Positions 1 to 5,655 of a stretch of 7,157 nt of DNA are shown piece after piece. The notes under the pieces were generated by a model that saw nothing but the letters and a program-made list of their open reading frames with translations, searched no databases and had not been told where the DNA came from. The stretch is taken from the NCBI GenBank assembly GCA_020047885.1, contig JAIFNF010000166.1, positions 1-7,157 of the forward strand. The letters are read 5' to 3'. The DNA is from Gammaproteobacteria bacterium (GTDB lineage: Bacteria; Pseudomonadota; Gammaproteobacteria; Competibacterales; Competibacteraceae). Positions within the stretch are counted from its first letter, which is position 1; each line of letters begins with the position of its first letter. The position numbers and the translations under genes are program-made.

Positions 1-78
1 TCTTCGGTAATGACGATGATTCAAGACGCGCAACATAGCGAAAAACCTGTTGCGTGGCAACATCCTTTAATCGTATGA
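1..78 (+). CDS. Possible 3' end of an upstream gene (partial, unknown)
   Basis: The frame starting at base 1 is open for 25 codons and stops with TGA at 76-78. That stop overlaps the ATG at 75-77 of the flavodoxin-like gene as ATGA, the usual layout of translationally coupled genes. The visible residues (ending PVAWQHPLIV) resemble no family I can name. Frame 3 is an alternative upstream tail, stopping with TAG at 36-38. A 25-codon open stretch is weak evidence, so the call rests mainly on the ATGA overlap. Confidence 0.3.
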   Translation, partial: SSVMTMIQDAQHSEKPVAWQHPLIV

Positions 79-539
79 GCGCCGCTAAACATTTACTGAT
101 TGTCTACCATACCCAGACCGGCCATACCCGAACGATGGCGCGGGCGGTCTGCCGTGGGGCGCGGCGGGTTCCGGAGGTGGAAACACGGCTGAAAATGGCT
201 CTGCACGCCGGGTTGGATGATGTGCTCTGGGCGCACGGGCTATTACTGGGCACCCCGGAGAATTTCGGCTATATGTCCGGCGCATTGAAGAATTTTTTCG
301 ACCGCACCTATTACCCGGCTCAAGGCCAGGTCAACGGTCTGCCCTACGCGGTGTTCATCAGCGCCGGCAATGATGGAACCGGGGCATTGACTAGCATCGA
401 ACGCATTGCCCGGGGCTATCCGTTGAAACCGGTCTGCGAGCCGATCTTTGCCCGGGGCGAACTGGATGCCGAGGTTTTGCAACGCTGTGAAGAATTGGGT
501 GAAACGATGGCGTCGGGGGTCGCGTGGGGCATTTTTTGA
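75..539 (+). CDS. Flavodoxin-like / NADPH-dependent FMN reductase family protein
   Basis: A 154-residue protein with a flavodoxin fold, likely a cytoplasmic FMN-binding redox protein. After the first beta strand (KHLLIVYH, 5-12) comes the phosphate-binding loop TQTGHT (13-18), the hallmark of FMN binding. GTPENFGYMSGALKNFFDRT (59-78) and the strand AVFISAGNDGTG (92-103) match the other flavin-contact loops of this family. The length is normal for a single flavodoxin domain. I chose ATG 75 because it overlaps an upstream TGA as ATGA and gives the usual short lead-in. A GTG at 54 would add seven residues. Neither start has a strong ribosome binding site. It is the only plus-strand gene here and converges on the hisC-tyrA operon, 32 bp away. 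The substrate or electron partner cannot be told from sequence; a WrbA-type quinone reductase is possible but the protein is shorter than WrbA. Confidence 0.85.
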   Translation: MSAAKHLLIVYHTQTGHTRTMARAVCRGARRVPEVETRLKMALHAGLDDVLWAHGLLLGTPENFGYMSGALKNFFDRTYYPAQGQVNGLPYAVFISAGNDGTGALTSIERIARGYPLKPVCEPIFARGELDAEVLQRCEELGETMASGVAWGIF

Positions 540-543
540 AGGG

Positions 544-598
544 CTGGCGGCGGACGGTACGTCTTCCAGGTTCAGCTCAATAGATCAAACGCCGCCAG
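544..598. repeat. 9-bp inverted repeat at the convergent gene ends
   Basis: CTGGCGGCG (544-552) and CGCCGCCAG (590-598) are exact reverse complements, separated by 37 bases. They straddle the space between the two convergent stops and run into the end of the minus-strand small ORF. A long-loop bidirectional hairpin is conceivable, but there is no T tract and the loop is long, so it is not a convincing intrinsic terminator. Confidence 0.25.
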
Positions 599-841
599 TT
601 CCGGCAAGTCCGGGTTGAGGCCGTCGCGGCGGTTGTTGAGCAGGTTGACGGTGAACGTGCGCGGTTGGTGATCGCCGACATCGCCGTACTGGTTGGCCTG
701 GAGAATGCGGCGGTCGTCGCCATCGCGCAGCACGAGTGCGGGTTCATCGGCCAGGATGTCGATGACCTGGCAGGCCGCGCCTTGATAGGTCAACGTCTGG
801 CCCAGCAGCTTTTTCAATGCAGGGGGGTCAAGGTGCAGCAT
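572..841 (-). CDS. Small protein of unknown function downstream of tyrA
   Basis: An 89-residue soluble protein, last gene of the hisC-tyrA run. ATG 841 lies 10 bp after the tyrA stop, which argues for co-transcription. It begins MLHLDPPALKKLLGQ, then has an alternating hydrophobic stretch (TYQGAACQVIDIL, 18-30, then PALVLRD, 34-40), then RRILQANQYGD (44-54), and ends in an acidic tail rich in Leu and Pro. This pattern suggests a small beta-rich domain. There are no membrane segments, metal-binding cysteine pairs or signal peptide. The frame stays open upstream to 973, but that part lies inside tyrA and looks like noise. The ribosome binding site is weak (AGGCG about 9 bases upstream). I do not recognise a named domain. 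Codon use resembles the neighbours, so it looks native. Confidence 0.6.
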   Translation of the reverse strand: MLHLDPPALKKLLGQTLTYQGAACQVIDILADEPALVLRDGDDRRILQANQYGDVGDHQPRTFTVNLLNNRRDGLNPDLPELAAFDLLS

Positions 842-851
842 GGGCAATCGC

Positions 852-1730
852 CTAATCGAGATACAGGTTGTCACGGGCGCGTTTGGCCCGCTGGAAGGTG
901 GCCAGCACGGTGGCGCGGTCATCGGCGCGAATGGATTCCGCCAGATGTTCCAAATCCGCGACGAATAACCCAATCATTTCCAGCAACTGGTCGCGGTTGG
1001 CGACACAGATGTCGTGCCACATCTGCGGGTCGCTGGAGGCGATCCGGGTGAAGTCGCGGAAGCCGCCCGCGGCATAGCGGAAAATTTCGGCTCGGTCATC
1101 GAGTCGCGCCAAGGTATCGACTAGCGTGTAGGCCAGCATGTGTGGCAAGTGACTGGTCGCGGCCAGCACCGCATCATGGTGGCGCACGCCCATGTCCACG
1201 ACCTCCGCGCCGGTGAGTTCCCACATCCGCCGAATGCGTTGGTGCGCAGTGGCTGACGTTTCCGCCAGGGGCGTCAGAATCACCCGCCGCCGCTGGAACA
1301 AGGTCGCAAATGAAGCTTCAACGCCGCTTTGTTCGGTGCCAGCGATGGGATGGCCGGGGACAAAATGCGGCGGGATATGGCCGTAGATCCGCTCAACATC
1401 GGCCACCACACTGCCCTTGGCGCTACCGGCGTCAGTCAACACCGCATCGGGTTCCAGATGCGGCGCGATAACCCGCAATACCGCCGCCATTGCGCCCAGT
1501 GGTACGGCCAGCAGCACGACATCCGCACCGACGACGGCTTGCGCCGGATCGGTCACATAGCGGTCGATCACGCCCAGACGCACGGCCGCCTGTAAATTGT
1601 CTTCGCCGCGCCCGCAGCCGACCACTTCGCCGACTTCACCCGCTTCCCGCAAGGCGCGAGCCAGCGAGCCGCCAATCAGGCCGACGCCGATGATGCATAA
1701 ACGCTGAATCAGGGGTTGCATCGTCGCCAT
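852..1730 (-). CDS. tyrA: Prephenate dehydrogenase (tyrosine biosynthesis)
   Basis: Oxidatively decarboxylates prephenate to 4-hydroxyphenylpyruvate with NAD(P)+, in the cytoplasm. The 292 residues contain an N-terminal Rossmann domain with GVGLIGGS (15-22), VVLLAVP (71-77) and TDAGSAKG (99-106). HPIAGTEQSGVEA (127-139) follows; its His127 aligns with the catalytic histidine of the family. The helical dimerisation half carries HHDAVLAATSHLPH (184-197) and FRDFTRIASSDPQMWHDI (224-241). The length fits the monofunctional enzyme: it has neither the chorismate mutase domain of E. coli TyrA nor a C-terminal ACT domain, and it is not fused to aroA as in Pseudomonas. ATG 1730 is preferred over ATG 1721 because AAGGG sits 6 bp ahead of it. 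It starts 2 bp after the hisC stop. With no ACT domain, feedback control by tyrosine would have to work in another way. Confidence 0.94.
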   Translation of the reverse strand: MATMQPLIQRLCIIGVGLIGGSLARALREAGEVGEVVGCGRGEDNLQAAVRLGVIDRYVTDPAQAVVGADVVLLAVPLGAMAAVLRVIAPHLEPDAVLTDAGSAKGSVVADVERIYGHIPPHFVPGHPIAGTEQSGVEASFATLFQRRRVILTPLAETSATAHQRIRRMWELTGAEVVDMGVRHHDAVLAATSHLPHMLAYTLVDTLARLDDRAEIFRYAAGGFRDFTRIASSDPQMWHDICVANRDQLLEMIGLFVADLEHLAESIRADDRATVLATFQRAKRARDNLYLD

Positions 1731-1732
1731 GG

Positions 1733-2857
1733 TCAGCCCTTGAGCACGTCGCTCAGCGCGTCGATGCAGCGGGCGTTTTCCGCTGCCGTGCCGATGCTGA
1801 TGCGCAAGTAATTCGGTAAACCGTAGTTATCGACGGGCCGAACGATCACGCCGCGTTTGAGCAGTTCCAGGAACACCTCCCGCCCCGGTCGACCCACGTC
1901 CACGCACAGAAAATTGCCGACCGAGGGCAGCCAGCGCAAGGGCCATTGTCGGCAAGCGTCCAGGAACTGCTGCATACCGGCATCATTGAGCGCCCGACTG
2001 TGTTCCAGATGGCTGACATCATCCAGCGCTGCTGCCGCCGCGACCAGCGCCAGGCTGTTGACATTGAAGGGCTGGCGAACCCGGTTCAACAGATCGGCAA
2101 CCTGGGGATGGGAAACGGCGTAACCGACCCGCAATCCGGCCAGTCCGTAAGCCTTGGAGAAGGTGCGCGTCACGATGAGATTGGGGAAGCGGTCCAGCCA
2201 GTGCAGGGCGTTGGGGCAGTCGGCGGCCGGGTCTACATACTCACCATAGGCCTCATCCACCACGACGATCACCGACTCGGGAACCGCCGCCAGCAACGCC
2301 TCCAGTTCCACGGTCTTCAGCCAGGTGCCGGTGGGGTTATTGGGGTTGGCGATAAAGACGACGCGAGTGCGGTCATTGATCAGCGCCAGCATTGCCGCCG
2401 GATGGTGGCCATGGGGCATGGCGTGATCTTCTGGATGCGCCTTGGCGATGCGAGCCGTTGCGCCAATGGCCTGGGTGACAATGGGATAGACCGCGAAGGC
2501 GTGTTCGGAGAAAACCGCTTCATGCGCCGGGGTCAGGAACGCCCGAGCGACCAGTTCCAGCACGTCATTGGAGCCATTGCCCAGGGTCAGCGTCGCCGTG
2601 GGCAATCCCAGTTTCGCTGACAAGGCGGACTTGAGTTCAAAGCCATTGCCATCGGGATAACGGGCTAAGCCGTTTAACACCTCACGCACGGCGGTCAATG
2701 CTCGTGGACTGGGACCCAGCGGGTTCTCATTGGACGCCAGCTTGATAATGTCGGTCAGGCCATATTCCCGGCGCAATTCACTTTCCGGCTTGCCCGGTTG
2801 ATAGGGTTGCAGGGTGCGAACGCCGGGGGCGGCCAGGGAGAAGAAATCGCAGGTCAT
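1733..2857 (-). CDS. hisC: Histidinol-phosphate / aromatic aminotransferase (PLP-dependent)
   Basis: A fold-type I aminotransferase of the HisC family, 374 residues, a normal full length. It shows the N-terminal substrate-contact region KLASNENPLGPSP (39-51), ARYPDGNG (65-72), GNGSNDVLELV (93-103), NPNNPTG (171-177) and DEAYGEY (201-207). The PLP lysine is in TFSKAYGLAGLRVGY (Lys235), and the substrate-carboxylate arginine in YLRISIGT (Arg352). HisC makes histidinol phosphate from imidazole-acetol phosphate. Members next to tyrA often act as tyrosine/phenylalanine aminotransferases, so a dual or mainly aromatic role is inferred here. No other his gene is in the window. It is the first gene of the tight hisC-tyrA-small ORF run. 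ATG 2857 has only a weak ribosome binding site. The toxin gene ends 44 bp upstream on the same strand, so read-through from the TA promoter is possible. Confidence 0.94.
   Translation of the reverse strand: MTCDFFSLAAPGVRTLQPYQPGKPESELRREYGLTDIIKLASNENPLGPSPRALTAVREVLNGLARYPDGNGFELKSALSAKLGLPTATLTLGNGSNDVLELVARAFLTPAHEAVFSEHAFAVYPIVTQAIGATARIAKAHPEDHAMPHGHHPAAMLALINDRTRVVFIANPNNPTGTWLKTVELEALLAAVPESVIVVVDEAYGEYVDPAADCPNALHWLDRFPNLIVTRTFSKAYGLAGLRVGYAVSHPQVADLLNRVRQPFNVNSLALVAAAAALDDVSHLEHSRALNDAGMQQFLDACRQWPLRWLPSVGNFLCVDVGRPGREVFLELLKRGVIVRPVDNYGLPNYLRISIGTAAENARCIDALSDVLKG
1737..1741 (-). promoter_or_regulatory. Ribosome binding site of tyrA
   Basis: AAGGG on the minus strand lies inside the last codons of hisC, 6 bases before ATG 1730. 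It decides between the two nearby tyrA start codons (1730 and 1721) and points to translational coupling with hisC. Confidence 0.55.
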
Positions 2858-2893
2858 ATCTCGTTAGCTCTTGTGGTGTACAAATGGTAGTCC

Positions 2894-2906
2894 TGTAAAT
2901 TTTACA
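2894..2906. repeat. 13-bp perfect palindrome at the toxin stop codon
   Basis: TGTAAA and TTTACA are perfect reverse complements around a single central base (2900). The palindrome spans the toxin stop codon and lies 37 bp ahead of hisC. It could be an operator for hisC or a remnant end of the module. It is too A/T-rich and short for a terminator. Confidence 0.35.
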
Positions 2907-3192
2907 ATCGCCTAAGCAAGCTATCGTATTCAGCATGAGTGCCTATCCAAAACCAGTAAATTTGATCATTTTCAAGTAGACCCAAAGTGCGATAACGTAT
3001 CCCGATACGGGTTGAATAGATGGGTTGCCTGTGGCTAACACGCTTGAATTGAAGGCTATTATGATAGGGGTCAGTGCGCAAAATTGCATAAGCTCGACTG
3101 GCTTGCTCTTGCACCTCTGTCGGAAGTTGGCTAAGCAGTTCCCGAAATTCTTGGGTACGCTTGATTTCATGAATTTTTCTATCAAAAAACAT
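2902..3192 (-). CDS. Type II toxin, RelE/ParE-like
   Basis: A 96-residue basic protein with the layout of RelE/ParE-type toxins. Two N-terminal helices (EFRELLSQLPTEVQEQASRAYAILRTDP, about 15-42) are followed by the beta-sheet core: LQFKRV (47-52), PIYSTRIGIRYRTLGLL (57-73) and IYWFWIGTHAEYDSLL (78-93). The last segment is very characteristic of a subgroup common in bacteria with mobile TA pairs. Members usually cleave mRNA on the ribosome or poison gyrase; which applies here cannot be read from sequence. ATG 3192 overlaps the end of the antitoxin gene by 11 bp, the typical coupled arrangement. A TTG at 3222 would add ten residues and a 41-bp overlap and is less likely. It is A/T-richer than hisC and lnt, which suggests acquisition by transfer. 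It looks intact. Confidence 0.8.
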   Translation of the reverse strand: MFFDRKIHEIKRTQEFRELLSQLPTEVQEQASRAYAILRTDPYHNSLQFKRVSHRQPIYSTRIGIRYRTLGLLENDQIYWFWIGTHAEYDSLLRRL

Positions 3193-3400
3193 TATCAAGT
3201 GGTGTAGTTTTTCCGGAAGCAATGCTGCGTCTTACCTGGTCGGCTAAATAGTCCCATTGGGTATCAGTAGTTGTCATAAAGCGGATATTCCACGCTTGTT
3301 CGTCATCTATTTCGCTGAGTAAACGGCTTGCAATAGCATCTTGTACTTCTGATGGAAGCCTTTTAACGGCAGTAATGGCTCGCTCAAGCAATTCGGTCAT
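3182..3400 (-). CDS. Antitoxin of the RelE/ParE-like pair
   Basis: A 72-residue acidic helical protein placed first in the pair, the usual order that keeps antitoxin in excess. TELLERAITAVKRLPSEVQDA (2-22) and IASRLLSEIDDEQAW (23-37) match the start of small antitoxins in which a Leu-rich helix precedes an acidic (D/E)DEQxW motif. The C-terminal half (YLADQVRRSIASGKTTPLD) would be the toxin-wrapping part. No clear ribbon-helix-helix or helix-turn-helix DNA-binding domain is visible, so autoregulation by this protein alone is uncertain. ATG 3400 follows a weak purine-rich AAAGAA stretch. It overlaps the toxin gene by 11 bp. Confidence 0.78.
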   Translation of the reverse strand: MTELLERAITAVKRLPSEVQDAIASRLLSEIDDEQAWNIRFMTTTDTQWDYLADQVRRSIASGKTTPLDNVF

Positions 3401-3431
3401 AGTTGAAATTCTTTGTACATGAAAAGAAGTG

Positions 3432-3458
3432 ATTATGAATTTTTTAGGTTGCTAAAAA
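3432..3458 (-). promoter_or_regulatory. Candidate promoter/operator of the toxin-antitoxin pair
   Basis: On the minus strand, CATAAT (3437-3432) resembles a -10 box and would start transcripts about 25 bases before the antitoxin ATG. Immediately upstream is a perfect 7-bp inverted repeat, TTTTTAG / CTAAAAA (3441-3447 and 3452-3458), with a 4-base centre. It lies between the -10 and the expected -35 position, where a repressor operator would block polymerase. No good -35 hexamer is present. The rest of the 3401-3480 gap holds nothing else I can name. Confidence 0.35.
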
Positions 3459-3480
3459 GACGGTAACCTGATCTATGCGA

Positions 3481-4077
3481 CTAAGCAGTTAAAGTGCACT
3501 TTCTGGAATACCTGCTACTTTCATAAACTTTCGTCTTATCGATCTTGGTCTTGGCTTTGGCCTTGGTCTTGGCCTTGGTTTTCTTTGGACGGTGGGATGG
3601 ACTCTTGGCGGGTACCGTGTCAACGGGGGCTGGGGTATCCGTCGCCGAGACCGCGCCGGATCCCGGCCGGGTCATCTCGGCACTGATCGTGTAGGCTGTA
3701 TTCGCCGTGACATCCACCCCACTCAACGCATTGACCTCCAATCCTCATTCCGCCCGCCCGGCACTGCCGTTCCAAAAGTAGCCCAGCCCTTCGGTATGAT
3801 CGCCACTTTTCGCGACATCGCTCGGGTCAAACGCTAACATCGACTCGTGCTCTGCCGGCACGACCGCCCGAATCGCCGCGACGTTCATCCCGACCCAATC
3901 CACCTTCCGCCGAAACCACCGGCTAAAGGTTTTCTCCACATCGGTACTGTAGCGGCTCTGATTCCGAAACGTCGCTCGCCCCAGAACCATCAGCAACCAG
4001 ATCAATAACTCGCTCAGAAACGCGCGAAAGGGTTGGCTCAGCGGCATTTTCAACAGTACACTTTCTAATAGCGGCAT
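3481..4077 (-). pseudogene. Decayed DDE transposase, N-terminal part only
   Basis: One reading frame from ATG 4077, with an in-frame TGA at 3745-3747 (codon 111) and a final TAG at 3481-3483. Before the stop, LAFDPSDVAKSGDHTEGLGY (81-100), then FWNGSAGRAE, carries what is likely the first catalytic Asp (Asp84 in FDPSD) of a DDE transposase. After the stop the same family pattern resumes at once (GLEVNALSGVDVTANTAYTI), so the TGA is a nonsense change within what was one protein, possibly from an Arg CGA codon. The remaining DDE residues and the C-terminal half are missing. The last 30 residues are Lys/Thr/Ala repeats and then unrelated sequence. GAGGG 8 bp before the start is a good ribosome binding site, so the left end of the element is probably kept. 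It lies between the envelope operon and the TA pair. The exact IS family is not certain. Confidence 0.8.
3544..3579. repeat. Hexanucleotide tandem repeat in the transposase remnant
   Basis: Six units of the form YTTGGY follow one another without a break. On the minus strand they read as alternating Lys-Thr and Lys-Ala codon pairs and form a basic KTKAKTKAKAKT segment. This is a simple slippage-type repeat. Confidence 0.6.
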
Positions 4078-4119
4078 GGGGGCATCCCTCAGATTCGGTG
4101 TGAATTCGTAACTTCACCT

Positions 4120-4179
4120 TATCCGAACATGACCCGATGCCGCTACCCTACCCGCCGTCCCCTAAAAAACTGTCCGAAC
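4120..4179. repeat. Short direct repeat near the presumed IS end
   Basis: TATCCGAAC (4120-4128) and TGTCCGAAC (4171-4179) match at 8 of 9 bases, 51 bp apart. They lie upstream of the transposase start, where the terminal repeat or transposase-binding sites of the element should be. No matching inverted copy was found near 3400-3480, in line with loss of the other end. The proximal copy is within the last codons of the lipoprotein gene. Confidence 0.25.
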
Positions 4180-4897
4180 TATTGCTTAAAGCGCTACTGG
4201 TCGGGAACGATTCATCGACTTGCGGTTTGCAGCGAGCCAACTGGGCGCGATAACGTTCCGCCTGTTGACCGACCTGCCTGGCCCGTTTGATTAGCCAGGG
4301 TTTTTGCCGGTAACTGCCCTTGGCGAATCCTTCCTGACCCTCGTGATACGCCAGATACTGGCGGTAGGCATCGCTTTTGCTAATCCGGTTACGCTTTGCC
4401 GTTTCATTGACATACCAGCCGATAAAATCCACGGCATCGTCAAAATCATCACGATCAGCGCCCCGGTTGCCGGTAGCGGCGATATACCGCTCCCAGGTGC
4501 CGTCCAGCGCCTGACTGTAGCCATACGCCGAAGAAGGACGCGAGCCAGGGATAAAGCCGAGATACCACTTGCGCGGCGGCTGGGCGTCGGCGCGGAAGGA
4601 CGATTCATAATAGATAATCGCCAGGATGACCGACACCGGTACACCCCAACGTTGACTGGCGGTCTGGGCGGCCGGATACCAGTCGTCATATTCGGCAAAA
4701 ATCGCGCACGCATCGTTCACATTGCGCGGTGGTGCGGTGGTGCACGCCGCCATGAGCAGCAACACCGCGAGCAGGCTACCGGACCAGCACCACACACAGC
4801 ACGATTCCTGCCCAAACAACGTCAGGCCACGACTGGCCAGCCCCTGCCGTGGATAAAGCGAGGCCGGTGAAAGCCGGAACCAGGGCGGTCTGATCAT
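4148..4897 (-). CDS. Lytic transglycosylase-like lipoprotein (SLT domain)
   Basis: A 249-residue putative murein transglycosylase that would cleave peptidoglycan glycan strands at the outer-membrane inner face. SLLAVLLLMAAC (41-52) is a lipobox, with Cys52 as the lipidated residue. The SLT domain follows: ILAIIYYESSFRADA (91-105) with likely catalytic Glu98, then the SSAYGYSQALDGTWERY motif, GNRGADRDDFDDAVDFIGWY, and YRQYLAYHEGQEGFAKGSYR near the end. ATG 4897 overlaps the lnt stop as ATGA, supporting coupled translation. However, this gives a 40-residue stretch before the membrane segment, which is long for a lipoprotein signal. An internal GTG at 4795 with AGGA upstream would give a textbook signal (Cys18) and a 215-residue protein. 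The Ser-rich tail (about 20 residues) may be encoded by IS-end DNA. Being made in the same operon as lnt fits, since Lnt finishes lipoprotein maturation. Confidence 0.85.
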   Translation of the reverse strand: MIRPPWFRLSPASLYPRQGLASRGLTLFGQESCCVWCWSGSLLAVLLLMAACTTAPPRNVNDACAIFAEYDDWYPAAQTASQRWGVPVSVILAIIYYESSFRADAQPPRKWYLGFIPGSRPSSAYGYSQALDGTWERYIAATGNRGADRDDFDDAVDFIGWYVNETAKRNRISKSDAYRQYLAYHEGQEGFAKGSYRQKPWLIKRARQVGQQAERYRAQLARCKPQVDESFPTSSALSNSSDSFLGDGG

Positions 4898-5655
4898 ACC
4901 GGGGCAAGTGTGCGGCGGGTGAGGAACAGGCTGATGATCAGCAAAGCGACCATCAACATCACGGTCGGGGCATCCCCCCAACGGGCATAAGGCGTGAGGC
5001 CACGCTGGGGTTGGACTTCACCGCGAATCACCGCCGACTCAAACTGTTTCCCCTGAACCACGATCCGGCCCCGGTCATCAATGATCGCGGACACGCCGGT
5101 ATTCGTGGCGCGCGCCATGAACCGCCCCACTTCCAGCGCCCGCATCCGGGCGATTTGCAGATGCTGGTGCGGTGCGGTGGAGTCCTTGAACCAGGCGTCA
5201 TTGCTGACATTGATCAGCCAGGTGGCTTCCGGCAACGCTCGGCGGATGTCGCTGCCGAACACCGCTTCAAAGCAGATGGAGACGCCAACGGGCTGACCAC
5301 CCGCCTGCAATAGCGGCTGATCGCGGTCGCCAGGGGTGAAGTCCGCCATCGGGATCGTCACCCAGTCACGGAAGAACATAAAAAACCCGCGCAAGGGCAG
5401 ATATTCGCCGAACGGCAACAGGCGATGCTTGTGATAAAAATTCAGCGTTGTACCGACGCTGGCGACGCTGTTGTGGAAAATGCCCGTTTCCCAGGAACCG
5501 GTCGGAATGCCGGTCACATAATCCACGCCATCTTCCTGGGCGCGTTGCGCCAGTGCGCCGATGAACGGACGAACTTCTTCGTAGAACATCGGAACCGCCG
5601 TTTCCGGCCAGAGAATCACGTCGCTGTGGCCATGTTCCGGCAGGCTCAGTTGCAC
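4894..5655 (-). CDS. lnt: Lnt C-terminal fragment: nitrilase-type catalytic domain
   Basis: This frame carries the carbon-nitrogen hydrolase domain. From the GTG at 5655 (253 residues), the catalytic triad is present: Glu18 in ILWPETAVP, Lys76 in FYHKHRLLPFGEYLP and Cys128 in VSICFEAVFG. INVSNDAWF (148-156) and the QHLQIARMRALE helix (164-175) are also typical, and a final membrane segment lies at about 230-246. The frame is open back to 5742, so the first strand (VQGNIAQDQKW) is encoded but lies before the GTG. If translation starts at 5655, that strand is lost. All active-site residues are intact, which suggests either recent damage or a sequence error. Confidence 0.7.
   Translation of the reverse strand: MQLSLPEHGHSDVILWPETAVPMFYEEVRPFIGALAQRAQEDGVDYVTGIPTGSWETGIFHNSVASVGTTLNFYHKHRLLPFGEYLPLRGFFMFFRDWVTIPMADFTPGDRDQPLLQAGGQPVGVSICFEAVFGSDIRRALPEATWLINVSNDAWFKDSTAPHQHLQIARMRALEVGRFMARATNTGVSAIIDDRGRIVVQGKQFESAVIRGEVQPQRGLTPYARWGDAPTVMLMVALLIISLFLTRRTLAPV

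Larger units (their letters stand above)
2877..3419. repeat. 8-bp inverted repeat flanking the toxin-antitoxin pair
   Basis: TGTACAAA at 2877-2884 and its reverse complement TTTGTACA at 3412-3419 bracket the toxin and antitoxin genes almost exactly. Eight bases can match by chance in A/T-rich DNA. The placement just outside both genes could mark ends of a transferred cassette or paired regulator sites. No flanking target duplication was seen. Confidence 0.25.

Noticed and set aside
544..598. Intrinsic terminator between the convergent genes
   Set aside because: The inverted repeat has a 37-base loop and no T tract.
842..973. Upstream extension of the small minus-strand ORF to ATG 973
   Set aside because: It lies fully inside tyrA in another frame, and its Trp/Pro-rich sequence looks like noise; ATG 841 fits the operon spacing.
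1946..2620. Long plus-strand open frame opposite hisC
   Set aside because: It is a shadow of hisC, a clear full-length aminotransferase on the other strand; its translation has no recognisable motif.
3193..3222. TTG start at 3222 for the toxin
   Set aside because: It would overlap the antitoxin by 41 bp and add ten residues not typical of the family; ATG 3192 gives the normal 11-bp overlap.
4304..4870. Plus-strand open frame opposite the lipoprotein gene
   Set aside because: A shadow of the SLT-domain gene, which has the lipobox and catalytic motif on the minus strand.
4898..4981. ATG 4981 start for the SLT lipoprotein
   Set aside because: The added residues lie within lnt in another frame and bear no signal features; the ATGA overlap supports 4897 or the internal GTG.
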